Below, in pieces: positions 22,589 through 31,876 of a stretch of 52,076 nucleotides of DNA. Under the pieces are notes generated by a model. It searched no databases and was not told the DNA's origin. It saw only the letters and a program-made list of their open reading frames with translations. Source of the DNA: Bog-473 sp052148295 (GTDB lineage Bacteria > Actinomycetota > Acidimicrobiia > Acidimicrobiales > RAAP-2); assembly GCA_052148295.1 (NCBI GenBank), contig JBKQIP010000018.1, forward strand, positions 1-52,076, given 5' to 3'. Every line of letters starts with the position of its first letter. The first letter of the stretch is position 1. Both the position numbers and the translations under genes were made by a program.

Positions 22589-24310
22589 ATGGCCAGTAAG
22601 AACGTCACAAGTCGATACTGGTGGTCCCTGGTGGCCGTGGGCCAGGCGGGTCTCCTGGTGGCTGGCCTGCTTGTCGTCACGGTCGCGGCCTCGCTCGTCA
22701 CTGTCAAACCAGCGGTTGCGTCCACACCCGTATCCCCTTCGTGCATCTACACTCCGACGGACTTCGCCAACGCCTTGCTCGCGGCAATCCCCGAGCCGGT
22801 GACTGCTTCCAATGTGGAGGGAGTCCTCGGATGGGAGCAGGCCGAAGGCGGCAACTGGGAGAACACTGCTCGCTTCAACCCGCTCGACACCACCCAACCA
22901 TTCGACGGTTCGTGGAACTACGACTTGGGAGTCGTACCGGGAGTCACGGCACAGACCCCCGGCGTCCAGGCCTACAACAATTGGGCCGATGGCGTGACGG
23001 CGACGGTGATCACATTGAAAAACGGGTATTACCCCTACATCCTGGCGGCAATGTCCCAGGGCGACTTCGCCGCCCAGGTAGCAGCGTACTCGCCGTCCGT
23101 CACCGGCGACCTCGATACCTGGGGGACCGGCAATTTCGCGGACGTCCTACCACCCAACTATTCGCCCCCGGCGCCGAGTTGGGAGACTCCGTGCACCGCC
23201 GTCGACACCAGTGGCGAAGCGTGGGTGCCCGTCACCACGAACGGAACCTCTGACTACTGCCGCCCGGTGGGCGCCGGTCCGGACTGGGTTGCCAGCTACC
23301 TGGCCTGCACGTCGTTCAATGGAACCAGCTTCGGTCCTACGGTCGTGTCAGGACTGACGGATTGGGGCTATGACTCGGCGCGAGCCTGGGTTTCGGTGGG
23401 AGGTGGGGCGGATTACTGCCGCCTGGTCGGTGCCGGCCCACCAGGCGGGAGTTTCCTGGCCTGCACGCCGTTCAACGGAACCAGCTTCGGATCTACGGTG
23501 GATTCTGGGGTGGTGGACTGGGGTCAATCCGCCAACGCGTCGTGGGTTCTTGTCGGAAGTGACGTCGACTACTGCACGTTGGGTGGGGCGGGCCCGGACT
23601 GGGTAGCCAGCTATCTGGAGTGCACCCCGTTCAACGGGACCAGCTTCGGATCGACGGTGACATCGGGCATCACCGATTGGGGTTGGAGCACGGGAGCCTC
23701 GTGGGTGCCGGTGACCGGAGGGGCCGACTTCTGCCGCCGCGTCGGCGGCGGCCCTGACTGGGTAGCCAGCTATCTCGCATGCAACACCTTCAACGGGTCG
23801 TCCTTCGGGCCTACCCAGATTTCCGGCCTCACCGACTGGGGCTACGACACTGCCGCGATGTGGGTGCCGGTAGGAAGTGACGTCGACTATTGCCGCCAGG
23901 TGGGCGGCGGCCCTGACTTGGTCGCAAGCTATCTGGAATGCACTTCATTCGACGGTTCCGTCTTCGGTTCGTCGGTCCTGTCGGGACTCGTCGACTGGGG
24001 CTATGACGTTGCCGCGACGTGGGTGCCGGTGACCGGAGGCGCCGACTATTGCCGCCGGGTGGGCGCCGGCCCGCCCAACGACAGTGATTTGGAGTGCAGC
24101 ACGTTCAACGGCACGAGCTTCGGCACGACAGGGTTGTCAGGTCCCGTCGACTGGGGATATGACCCCGGAGCTACGTGGGTGGCGGCCGGTGTCGACGCCC
24201 GCTACTGCAGTTGGACGGGCGCCACCCAGCTGACCTGTACGGCGTTCAACGGATCGAGCTTCGGCCCGTCGATCAACTCCGGTGTAGTGACCTGGGGTTA
24301 CGATACGTGA
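22589..24310 (+). CDS. Secreted protein: lysozyme-like domain plus seven Cys-paired repeats
   Basis: This 573-aa protein has a signal sequence or membrane anchor (about residues 12-44). A domain with lysozyme/transglycosylase-like features follows (about 50-190): LGWEQAEGGNWENTARFNPL with Glu candidates, then GVQAYNNWADGVTATVITL, as in peptidoglycan-cleaving lysozyme-like folds. Seven repeats of about 52 residues then run to the C-terminus (about 210-573). Their consensus is WVPVxxxxDYCRxVGxGPD, then ECTxFNGTSFG, then SGxxDWGYD, each with two Cys. The repeat number and Trp/Gly pattern suggest a seven-bladed beta-propeller, possibly a glycan-binding lectin; this is inference. ATG at 22589 suits the signal sequence. 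No close relative is recalled. Confidence 0.8.
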   Translation: MASKNVTSRYWWSLVAVGQAGLLVAGLLVVTVAASLVTVKPAVASTPVSPSCIYTPTDFANALLAAIPEPVTASNVEGVLGWEQAEGGNWENTARFNPLDTTQPFDGSWNYDLGVVPGVTAQTPGVQAYNNWADGVTATVITLKNGYYPYILAAMSQGDFAAQVAAYSPSVTGDLDTWGTGNFADVLPPNYSPPAPSWETPCTAVDTSGEAWVPVTTNGTSDYCRPVGAGPDWVASYLACTSFNGTSFGPTVVSGLTDWGYDSARAWVSVGGGADYCRLVGAGPPGGSFLACTPFNGTSFGSTVDSGVVDWGQSANASWVLVGSDVDYCTLGGAGPDWVASYLECTPFNGTSFGSTVTSGITDWGWSTGASWVPVTGGADFCRRVGGGPDWVASYLACNTFNGSSFGPTQISGLTDWGYDTAAMWVPVGSDVDYCRQVGGGPDLVASYLECTSFDGSVFGSSVLSGLVDWGYDVAATWVPVTGGADYCRRVGAGPPNDSDLECSTFNGTSFGTTGLSGPVDWGYDPGATWVAAGVDARYCSWTGATQLTCTAFNGSSFGPSINSGVVTWGYDT

Positions 24311-24701
24311 GTCAGCGGAGGGAGACCGCGACGATCGGCTCACTCCCTCGATCAGTTGGACTCCTCGGCCTACGGCACCAGCTGTGGAATATCGGATCGC
24401 CGGATGACGCACCATGAGGCGTCTTCTGATGCCGAACCGCGGAGGGTCTTGCCCACACCGGGACGATGGCCCGTAGCTGCCGCCGCAGGTGTCACACGAC
24501 GCCGGGGGCGCGAGGCGGTTCTTGAGCGGATGAACGCGGCGAGCCGCTGGTACGTGGCTTCGCCGGCTTCGAGTGGGACGCCATGCCCTCCTGCGGGCGG
24601 AGCCACCGCGTCGCCCGACCTCGCGTGGCCCGGGCCCCGCTTCTGACAGCTTGTGCAACACTTTGGCCTGTCGCAATCAGGAGTCGACACAGAGGAGCAC
24701 G
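24311..24701. other. Intergenic, no gene seen
   Basis: This 391-bp stretch lacks a credible ORF. GAGGGAG (24318-24324) and CTCCCTC (24343-24349) just after the repeat-protein stop could pair with an 18-nt loop and act as a weak terminator. The ribosome binding site GAGGAG of the next gene lies at its right end. Confidence 0.5.
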
Positions 24702-26123
24702 GTGACCGGACGTACACAGGGCGAGAGATGGAACAAGCTCGCTCATGACGCCACGGTCCGCGTCCGTCCGCTCGCCGGTCGCATTCGCCGTCGAGCGGGT
24801 CGATTTGCTCGGCAGGCGGGGTTGAGGCCGGGCGCGGTGCCGGCTGTCGTACGGCGAGTGGGACGAGCGGCCCTACCCGATCCCAACGTCCAGGTGCTGC
24901 GCACCCTCGATGAATTGGATGCCAAGCTGCGCGAAGTGGACGCGGCCTACCTCGTGTCGGACGACGCGATGCGGGCCGTGTTCCAGACGTTCAAGATGGG
25001 AACGCCCACCAATCTGCCGTCGGATCCCGCCGGCCAAGAGTACGCAGACAGCCAGTTCGAGATGTACCGGCGGATCTCTGGTCGCACGGAGTACGCGATC
25101 TCCAACGAGCGATCCGACTTCCCGGTGGACGCCAACCGACCGTTTCCCTATTACACCGAGAGCGCCGAGACCGTCGGTCACCAACTGATGGCATTCGGCT
25201 TCATCATCCAGACCATGGGGCTGCCGGCAGGGGCGTCGGTGCTCGAGCTCGGTGCGGGATGGGGCAACACCACCGTGGCGATGGCCCGGATGGGGTACCA
25301 CGTGACGTCTATTGACGTAGACCCGAATTTTGTCGACCTGGTCTTGGAGCGGGCGAGCAAGTTTGCATTGTCGATCGACGCCCGGCGGGGCGAGTTTCTC
25401 CAGATCGACCAATTGGGGCTGACCTTCGACGCCGTGCTGTTCTATGAGAGCTTCCATCACTGTTCCGACCACCGAGCCCTCCTCGCACAACTGGGCAACG
25501 TCCTCAACCCCGGCGGGCGGGTGTTTTTCGCCGCCGAGCCGATCCACGACTCGTTTCCCATTCCGTGGGGTCTTCGGCTCGATGGTGAGTCGCTGTGGGC
25601 CATCCGTCAGCATGGTTGGTTGGAGCTGGGTTTTCAGGAGTCCTACTTCTTGCGGACGCTCATGCACCTGGGCTGGGTCGCGGAGAAGCACGTGACGTCC
25701 GCCACCCACCTGGGGGTGATCTTCGAGGCTCGGCGGGCCGACGGGGTCTACGAGATGTCCTCGTTCGAACTGCCCCCAGACGAGGACGCCACGTGGGCGC
25801 CGGCGGACGGGGACCCGGAGCTCCGTCAGCGCTACAGTGCTCGGCGTAGCGTTGTGTCGATTGAGCGTGGACGGGACAGCCGGTCCATTGCGATCGAGGC
25901 GGTGAACCCCAGCCCGCGCGACGTCCATTACCGGATCACCCATGGTCGTCATGACGTCAATGGAATCGCCGGTCCGAACGCGGTGGCGACGATCGAGGTG
26001 CCCTATGACCCTTCGGGCGACTGTCTGGTGATCTCGGCCTCCGTGTGGCGTCCACGCGACGTCCTCAAGACATTGGACGGCCGACAGCTCGGCCTCGGCA
26101 TTCGCACCATCCGGTTGCACTGA
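24702..26123 (+). CDS. Class I SAM methyltransferase, glycan-locus type
   Basis: This 473-aa protein has an Arg-rich N-terminal helix region (about 15-50), a methyltransferase core (about 130-330) and a C-terminal domain of about 130 residues. The SAM loop reads VLELGAGWGNTTVAMARMG (about residues 180-198), followed by SIDVDPNF and ESFHHCSDH as the post-II motif. AAEPIHDSFPIPWG after the Rossmann core is typical of methyltransferases in actinobacterial surface-polysaccharide clusters. GTG at 24702 follows GAGGAG; the frame extends to 24573 but without protein character. The target is probably a sugar hydroxyl or capping group. Confidence 0.82.
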   Translation: MTGRTQGERWNKLAHDATVRVRPLAGRIRRRAGRFARQAGLRPGAVPAVVRRVGRAALPDPNVQVLRTLDELDAKLREVDAAYLVSDDAMRAVFQTFKMGTPTNLPSDPAGQEYADSQFEMYRRISGRTEYAISNERSDFPVDANRPFPYYTESAETVGHQLMAFGFIIQTMGLPAGASVLELGAGWGNTTVAMARMGYHVTSIDVDPNFVDLVLERASKFALSIDARRGEFLQIDQLGLTFDAVLFYESFHHCSDHRALLAQLGNVLNPGGRVFFAAEPIHDSFPIPWGLRLDGESLWAIRQHGWLELGFQESYFLRTLMHLGWVAEKHVTSATHLGVIFEARRADGVYEMSSFELPPDEDATWAPADGDPELRQRYSARRSVVSIERGRDSRSIAIEAVNPSPRDVHYRITHGRHDVNGIAGPNAVATIEVPYDPSGDCLVISASVWRPRDVLKTLDGRQLGLGIRTIRLH

Positions 26124-26215
26124 CGGCCGGCCAGGAGGACCCGGGCGCGTCGGGCCGGGACCGCGACGGGGGTAGCGGGACGAGCCAGAAAGACCCGACG
26201 CTGGGTTGCTCTACG

Positions 26216-26301
<86 letters not shown>

Positions 26302-26379
26302 GGGCCCGCACAGCGGGTGAACTGGTATTCTATGGCTACCTACCGACACCTGTTCACCTGGACCAGGTATCCTCTGGCC

Positions 26380-26988
26380 ATGGCCTTTCCTTCCTCTTCC
26401 CCCATCATCGGTGCTGCCGGCGGCAGCGAACCCACTTCGGACATCTATCAGCGGCTGCTCAAAGAGCGCATCGTCTTCATCGGCAGCGCGATCGACCAGA
26501 TCACGGCCAATCTGGTCTGCGCCCAGCTGATTCTCCTGGAGTCCGAAGATTCGGACAGGGACATTTCGGTCTACATCAATTCCCCCGGGGGATCGGTGAC
26601 GGACGGTCTGGCCATCTACGACACCATGCAGTACGTGCGGCCGGACGTCTCCACCATCTGTGTCGGCCTGGCTGCGAGCATGGGCCAGTTCCTCCTCTGC
26701 GCCGGGGCACCCGGCAAGCGTTTCGCGCTGCCGCACTCACGGATATTGATGCACCAGCCGTCCGGCGCCATGCAGGGCCAGGCCGCTGACATCGCGATCC
26801 AAGCAGAGCAGATCATTTACCTGAAGCGGATGATGGCTGAGCGCATCGCCCTGCACACCGGCCAAACCCTTGAGCGGATCGAAACGGACTCCGATCGCGA
26901 CCGGTGGTTCACCGCCGAAGAGGCCCGCGAGTACGGCTTCATTGACCAGGTGATCGACCGCTCCGCCATCGCGGCGGGAGGAGCATAG
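26380..26988 (+). CDS. clpP: ATP-dependent Clp protease proteolytic subunit
   Basis: This 202-aa serine peptidase matches ClpP: VYINSPGGSVTDGLAIYDTM (oxyanion strand), the catalytic Ser in LAASMGQFLL, His in ILMHQPSG and Asp in the DSDRDRWFTAEEAREYG block, so the triad is complete. ClpP forms 14-subunit barrels fed by ClpX or ClpC. No clpX or second clpP follows here. The wzm-like permease gene starts 2 bp after its stop, so clpP heads the exporter operon. ATG at 26380 gives normal length; an in-frame ATG at 26332 is possible. It may be a local or secondary ClpP. Confidence 0.93.
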   Translation: MAFPSSSPIIGAAGGSEPTSDIYQRLLKERIVFIGSAIDQITANLVCAQLILLESEDSDRDISVYINSPGGSVTDGLAIYDTMQYVRPDVSTICVGLAASMGQFLLCAGAPGKRFALPHSRILMHQPSGAMQGQAADIAIQAEQIIYLKRMMAERIALHTGQTLERIETDSDRDRWFTAEEAREYGFIDQVIDRSAIAAGGA

Positions 26989-26990
26989 AG

Positions 26991-28037
26991 GTGGCGCTGG
27001 ACGTCCCGACCTCCTCTTCGGGTGCCGAACCGACGAACAAATCCGGCGCGCCTGAGGGTTATGGGATGGCCCGACCAGTAGCCGATCCTTCGCCCATGGC
27101 GGCCGAAGCGGCTGGGTTCAGCGCGCGAGAGGCCCGCGGGAACAAGGTCACGCGCGTTGTCACCCCGACCATAGGGGTGGGCCAGCGCATGCGTGAGATC
27201 TGGCTGTCCCGGGAGCTCCTGGTCTATCTGGTCCGCACCGAGATCAAGGTGAAATACAAGAATTCTGCCTTGGGCCTGGTCTGGTCCATGGTGGCTCCGG
27301 CCATGACACTGGCCATCTACTTCTTCGTCTTCCAGGTCGTGCTGGGCAACAAGATGCCCAATTTCATCATCTACCTCTTTTCCGGCCTGCTGCTGTGGAA
27401 CCTCTTCTCGCTGGGTGTCCTCACCGGTACGGGCTGCATTGTCAACAACTATGGGATCGTCAAGAAGGTTGCCTTCCCTCGAGAGATCTTGGCGTTGGCG
27501 GCGGTGGGCTCAGCCTTTGTCTTCTTCTGCTTCCAGTCGATCGTCATGGTCCTTTTCCTGGTGGTTCTGCACGTGTCGCCCGACTATGGCTACCTCCCCA
27601 TTTTGTTCCTGGCCCTCTTCACCGGCATCCTCCTGGCCTCTGCGCTCGGGATTCTGCTGTCGTCCATCAACGTGTACCTGCGCGACATGCAGCACCTCAT
27701 TGAGGTCCTCCTGACCGCGTGGTTCTGGGCCTGCCCGATTGTGTATGCCTATCAGCAGAACATCGGTCGGAAACTTGCTGAGCGGGGATTGACCTGGGTG
27801 TACTTCCTCAACCCGATGACGCCGTTGGTCATGAGTTTTCAGCGGGCGCTCTACGGGCACCCCACCACCTATGCCACGACCAAGGGCGTGGTGACCACCT
27901 ACTACGTCCTTCCCACATGGGGATACATGACGTACTTGCTGCTGGATCTCGGCGTGCTCGTCGGTTCTGCCGTGCTCTTCATCGTGGCCCTCGGCGTGTT
28001 TGGCCGGCTCGAGGGCAACTTTGCCGAGGAGCTGTGA
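26991..28037 (+). CDS. Wzm-like ABC polysaccharide exporter permease
   Basis: This 348-aa protein has about 70 disordered N-terminal residues and then an ABC-2 type permease with six predicted membrane helices. Seen: the amphipathic LLVYLVRTEIKVKYKNSALGLVWSMV block at about residues 75-100, which is diagnostic of Wzm/TagG, and a conserved cytoplasmic LSSINVYLRDMQHLIE. Wzm pairs with Wzt to push a lipid-linked glycan through the membrane. GTG at 26991 has GAGG upstream and lies 2 bp from the clpP stop. Wzt follows after 3 bp. The long hydrophilic N-terminus is not usual for the family. Confidence 0.92.
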   Translation: MALDVPTSSSGAEPTNKSGAPEGYGMARPVADPSPMAAEAAGFSAREARGNKVTRVVTPTIGVGQRMREIWLSRELLVYLVRTEIKVKYKNSALGLVWSMVAPAMTLAIYFFVFQVVLGNKMPNFIIYLFSGLLLWNLFSLGVLTGTGCIVNNYGIVKKVAFPREILALAAVGSAFVFFCFQSIVMVLFLVVLHVSPDYGYLPILFLALFTGILLASALGILLSSINVYLRDMQHLIEVLLTAWFWACPIVYAYQQNIGRKLAERGLTWVYFLNPMTPLVMSFQRALYGHPTTYATTKGVVTTYYVLPTWGYMTYLLLDLGVLVGSAVLFIVALGVFGRLEGNFAEEL

Positions 28038-28040
28038 ACG

Positions 28041-29318
28041 GTGAGTGATTTCTCGGTTGACGTCCGCGGTGTCTCGAAGCGATTCCGGTTGGCCCATGAG
28101 AAGCACAATTCCTTGAAGGAGCGGGTGATTCATCGCGGCAGGGTCACGCACGAAGACTTTTGGGCCTTGAAGGACGTGTCCATCCATGTCAAGGAGGGGG
28201 AGACGCTTGGGATCGTGGGCCGGAACGGCTCCGGGAAGTCAACGCTCCTCAAGTGCATCTGCGGCGTGTTGCAGCCCACGTTGGGCGAGGTCGCCGTGCG
28301 CGGCAAGTTGGCCGGCCTGCTCGAGCTTGGTGCGGGGTTCCAGCCAGACCTCAGCGGCCGGGAGAACATCTATCTCAATGGCTCCCTGCTGGGCATGACC
28401 AAGCGTGAGGTCGACCGGGTGTTCGATGCCATTGTGGATTTTTCGGAGTTGGAGGAATTCATCGACAGTGCGGTCAAGTTCTATTCGTCCGGAATGTACA
28501 TCCGGCTCGGTTTCGCCGTCGCCGTCAATGTCGATCCGGACATCCTGGTCATCGACGAAGTGCTCGCCGTGGGTGACGAACGGTTTCAACGCAAATGCAT
28601 CGACCGGATAAAGGCGTTCCAGCGTGAAGGCCGGACCATCCTGTTGGTGACCCATTCGGTGGATCAGGTCAGGACGATCTGCGACCGCGCCGTCGTGTTG
28701 AGTCACGGGATCATGGTCGGCGATGGGGATCCCGGCGAGGTGGTCCGTATCTTCCGGGAGGGACTGATGGAGGAGGGTGCCGGGATGTCCCGACCAGACC
28801 TCGTTGCCACTCCATCGTCGGCTGCTCCCACTCGGGTGTCGGTCGAAACACCGGATGCGGAGCGCCCGGTTCGATTGACCGGGGTGACACACTCGTACTC
28901 CGCCATGGCGGAGAGGCGGTATCTGCGCACCGGGGAGGAGCTCGTCATCAACGTCGATTTCTATGCCAACACGGCCAGCGACGACGTGGTCTTCAGCCTT
29001 GCCCTGCGCAACGATGACGAGGAAATCCTCACACAGACTGACACGGCCATCATGGGGAACACCATTGGTGTACCCGCCGGTCCGGGCACGGTCCAGATCC
29101 GGCTGAAGGACATTCCGATGTTGGACGGAGAATTCTCGTACGCCATCGGTATCGAGAGTCGGGGCGGTGTGCTCTACGATTCGCTCGACACGGCCGGTGT
29201 GTTCGAAGTGATGAATTCCGGCAAGATGACCGGGTCCATCTACGTGAGCGCAGAAGCGACGCTGTTGTCGAATCACGGGGTGGGCGCGGACGACTTGATT
29301 CCGCAACAGGCCTCGTAA
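28041..29318 (+). CDS. Wzt-like ABC exporter ATPase with C-terminal carbohydrate-binding-type domain
   Basis: This 425-aa ATPase has Walker A GRNGSGKST (residues 60-68), the export-family signature YSSGMYIRLGFA (148-159) and Walker B ILVIDE (168-173). It drives the Wzm channel. Residues about 275-425 form an extra beta-sandwich domain as in Wzt of E. coli O9a, where it recognises the methyl or phospho cap on the finished O-antigen. TarH-type ATPases lack this. ATG/GTG choice: GTG at 28041 directly follows the permease stop. Presence of this domain, with the methyltransferases in the locus, suggests cap-dependent export. Confidence 0.92.
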   Translation: MSDFSVDVRGVSKRFRLAHEKHNSLKERVIHRGRVTHEDFWALKDVSIHVKEGETLGIVGRNGSGKSTLLKCICGVLQPTLGEVAVRGKLAGLLELGAGFQPDLSGRENIYLNGSLLGMTKREVDRVFDAIVDFSELEEFIDSAVKFYSSGMYIRLGFAVAVNVDPDILVIDEVLAVGDERFQRKCIDRIKAFQREGRTILLVTHSVDQVRTICDRAVVLSHGIMVGDGDPGEVVRIFREGLMEEGAGMSRPDLVATPSSAAPTRVSVETPDAERPVRLTGVTHSYSAMAERRYLRTGEELVINVDFYANTASDDVVFSLALRNDDEEILTQTDTAIMGNTIGVPAGPGTVQIRLKDIPMLDGEFSYAIGIESRGGVLYDSLDTAGVFEVMNSGKMTGSIYVSAEATLLSNHGVGADDLIPQQAS

Positions 29319-29341
29319 CCCAGCCAACGAATCACAGACGG

Positions 29342-30349
29342 ATGACCGAGGCGAACCCTCCGCTGCCGACTCCCTCGGTCGATCTGGGACGGGTGATGGC
29401 CGAGATCGAAGAAGACGTCCGCCACCGGAGGGATGTCGGGGATCTGTCAACGGCGGGCGACCGCGAGCTCGACGTGCTCTTTCGCGCTCATTCACCCAGC
29501 TCGAGTGCCGGAGGCACCTTGGCCCATGAGCTGGAGTCGGTCGACCGGGCGGCCTTTGTCGATCCCGTCGTACCGATCGACTCGAATCGCAAGGTGGGTG
29601 CAGTGGCCAAGAAGGCCATGCGTTCAGCATCGCTCTGGTACGTGGGGTGGGTGACTCACCAGTTCAACCAGTTCGCCGCGGCAACCAGCCGGAGCCTGCA
29701 CGTGATTGAACGGCGCCTGGACGAGCATGAAGTCCTCATGAGAGACGAGGGCGTTCCTCGAGGGGAAGTGGTGGAGTTCGTGGGCGTGCACAGCCCTGAC
29801 GCGTGGTGGGTCGACGTGGCCATCTCCGCCGTGGTCGAGGCGCCGGGCCGCATCCTCCACGCGGCCTGCGATGACGGGTGGTTGGTCCGCGCCATTGCCG
29901 CTGCCGGGGGGGACTCCTATGGCGTGGACCCGCGGCCCATGCGGATCCCGCCGGAGAGCGGGGAAACCGATCTTCGGGTGGTCGACCTGGCCGAGCACCT
30001 TCGCACCGTGGCACCGAGTGCATTGGGAGCAGTCGTTCTCAGCGGCGTGGTCGAAGGGATGGCGGGTGGAGAGCGCAACCAGCTCCTGCGCCTCGTCACT
30101 GATCGCCTGGCCCCCGGCGGTGTCCTGGTCATCCATTCGGTGACGACAACCCTGTGGGGTAGCCCTGATGCACCCCCCGAGGCTGATCTGTCTCCGGGAA
30201 AGCCCCTCCGTGGTGCTTCGTGGTGTCGCCTTCTTGGCGGCCATGAGTATGACCCCGTGCTCCATATGGGTCCCGACGGGGCTGACTATCTGGTCACGGC
30301 CACACGGCGGTCCGTCGCACCTCCCTCAGGGGCAACGCCGAGGCAGTGA
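29342..30349 (+). CDS. Methyltransferase-like protein of the exporter operon
   Basis: This 335-aa protein has a degenerate class I methyltransferase core after about residue 165: ILHAACDDGWLVRAIAAAG in place of the SAM loop, GVDPRP after strand 2, and LAPGGVLVIHSV. The acidic GxGxG loop is not intact, so catalysis is uncertain. The N-terminal 160 residues carry a basic stretch and the pattern SLWYVGWVTHQFNQFAAA, which also occurs, diverged, in the methyltransferase at 17756. ATG at 29342 starts 23 bp after wzt, so it is fourth in the clpP operon. A regulatory or capping role is possible. Confidence 0.7.
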   Translation: MTEANPPLPTPSVDLGRVMAEIEEDVRHRRDVGDLSTAGDRELDVLFRAHSPSSSAGGTLAHELESVDRAAFVDPVVPIDSNRKVGAVAKKAMRSASLWYVGWVTHQFNQFAAATSRSLHVIERRLDEHEVLMRDEGVPRGEVVEFVGVHSPDAWWVDVAISAVVEAPGRILHAACDDGWLVRAIAAAGGDSYGVDPRPMRIPPESGETDLRVVDLAEHLRTVAPSALGAVVLSGVVEGMAGGERNQLLRLVTDRLAPGGVLVIHSVTTTLWGSPDAPPEADLSPGKPLRGASWCRLLGGHEYDPVLHMGPDGADYLVTATRRSVAPPSGATPRQ

Positions 30350-30481
30350 GCACCAGTGTGCGGGCTGCACGACGCCCGCGCCACCTGTACCTGCGTCCCC
30401 CAGCCGCTCCGACCCTCGATGGCAGGGTGCATCGGCCGTACACGGCTGGGCCTGCGTCCACGCGGCGCCCCTGGCCCGCAC

Positions 30482-31654
30482 TCATCGGACACCGCGCCGA
30501 CTTCCCAGAGTCAGCCGACTTCCCAGAGTCAGAGGTCGGACGTGGCGGGCCAGGCCGTTCTGGTGCCCACGGCGCGCCGAGCCGGTGACGCGCTGAACGT
30601 GTGACACCAGGTCACGTTGAGCGGTTGGGAGATCGAATGCGGCAACCCGCGCCCTTCCGGCCTGCGAGAGGGAACGGGCCAGTACGGGATCGTTGAGCAC
30701 GCGGGACACGGCGGCGGCAAACAAACTCGCCGACTTGTCTGCCAGCAGGAGCCCGGCAGCTCCGACGGTCTCGGGCACCGCGGCCGCCCCGTAGGCCACA
30801 ATGGGCAGGCCGTGACCCATCGACTCGGCCAGTGGCACGCAGAAGCCCTCGTGTTCTGAGGCGCAGACAAAGACGTCGGCTTCTTGGTAATACGCCTCGA
30901 GCTCGGCCGCGGTCACCGAGCCGGTCATGAACACGGCGTCTTCGAGACCGAGTTCGCGAATGAAGGAGCGCAACGCCGGCTGGTAGTTCTGGCCGAGCGG
31001 TGCACCCACCAAGTGCAGGCGGGCCTCGGGAATGTAGGAATGGCGCAGGACGGAGAGCATCTTGACCAGGTCATGCTGCGCCTTGTGCGGTGCCACCTTG
31101 CCGACGAAGAGCAGGTCGGCCCCGCCCCGCGACGTGCGCCGTTGGATCAGCGAATCAGCCAGGCCTCGGTCAGCCACGTTGCTCTTGGTGTGCATGTCGA
31201 TGAGCAGGGGTATCACGGCGGTGTCCCGGAATCCGAGCGTCTCCAGCTCGGATTGGTTGAAGGCGGAGTCGGCCACCGCACAGACGCTCTGGCCGGCTAA
31301 TCGCGCCAGTTGTGCCCTTCCCACTGCCGCCGCAGAGGCCATGTCGGGCTCCCACTCGACCAAGAGGTGTGCCGGGGTGATGTTGTGGTAGTTCACCAGC
31401 TTGGGTTCTGTGCGAGCGGCAAAGAGGTCGCAGACCCGGCTGCCCACCGAGGCCTGGTAGATCAGCCAACGGTCCCGGACGGAACGTCCGAGCGCGGTAA
31501 CCGGTCGGCCCTCCCGCTCGGCGCCCAGTTCGAAGTCGCCGTAGTAGATGTCCGAATCAAAGCCTGCGGCACGGAGGCAATCGCGCACGTTGATGGTGTG
31601 CACGCCGATCGCGTCGCGTGGGGCCAGCATGGGGATGACCTGATCGACCCGCAC
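30482..31654 (-). CDS. GT4 family glycosyltransferase
   Basis: This 390-aa GT-B enzyme is a paralogue of module 1 of the triple GT4: both share YHNITP, the ADSxxNxxEL segment and the donor site EHEGFCVPLAE here versus EHEGFGVPVLE there. LLFVGKVAPHKAQHDLV marks the start of the second Rossmann half. It should transfer a nucleotide-sugar to the exported glycan or its lipid carrier. GTG at 31654 is chosen because residues upstream in the open frame (to 31858) are not protein-like. The C-terminus contains a duplicated LTLGSR from an 18-bp tandem repeat. It faces the clpP-wzm-wzt operon tail to tail. Confidence 0.9.
   Translation of the reverse strand: MRVDQVIPMLAPRDAIGVHTINVRDCLRAAGFDSDIYYGDFELGAEREGRPVTALGRSVRDRWLIYQASVGSRVCDLFAARTEPKLVNYHNITPAHLLVEWEPDMASAAAVGRAQLARLAGQSVCAVADSAFNQSELETLGFRDTAVIPLLIDMHTKSNVADRGLADSLIQRRTSRGGADLLFVGKVAPHKAQHDLVKMLSVLRHSYIPEARLHLVGAPLGQNYQPALRSFIRELGLEDAVFMTGSVTAAELEAYYQEADVFVCASEHEGFCVPLAESMGHGLPIVAYGAAAVPETVGAAGLLLADKSASLFAAAVSRVLNDPVLARSLSQAGRARVAAFDLPTAQRDLVSHVQRVTGSARRGHQNGLARHVRPLTLGSRLTLGSRRGVR
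30496..30531. repeat. Two exact 18-bp tandem copies inside the GT4 3' end
   Basis: GCCGACTTCCCAGAGTCA occurs twice in tandem and adds six codons to the C-terminus of the GT4. Confidence 0.9.
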
Positions 31655-31876
31655 GAGCGCCCATGGTACCGGTGCCCCGGGGCTCCCCGACCCCGGATCG
31701 TTCGGTGGCTCCCCCCGTCGGACGTCGGCACGCCGCCAGAAGCGGCAGGGTGCACCCGATCGGGCATCGGGGCTTCGCAAGGAGCGGGTCAGCCCGCCAC
31801 GACGATCCACCGGACTCGGCGAGCATGCGTGCCGCGTCGTTGGACCGGTGAGGCCCACGGGACGGAAAGGTCCGGA

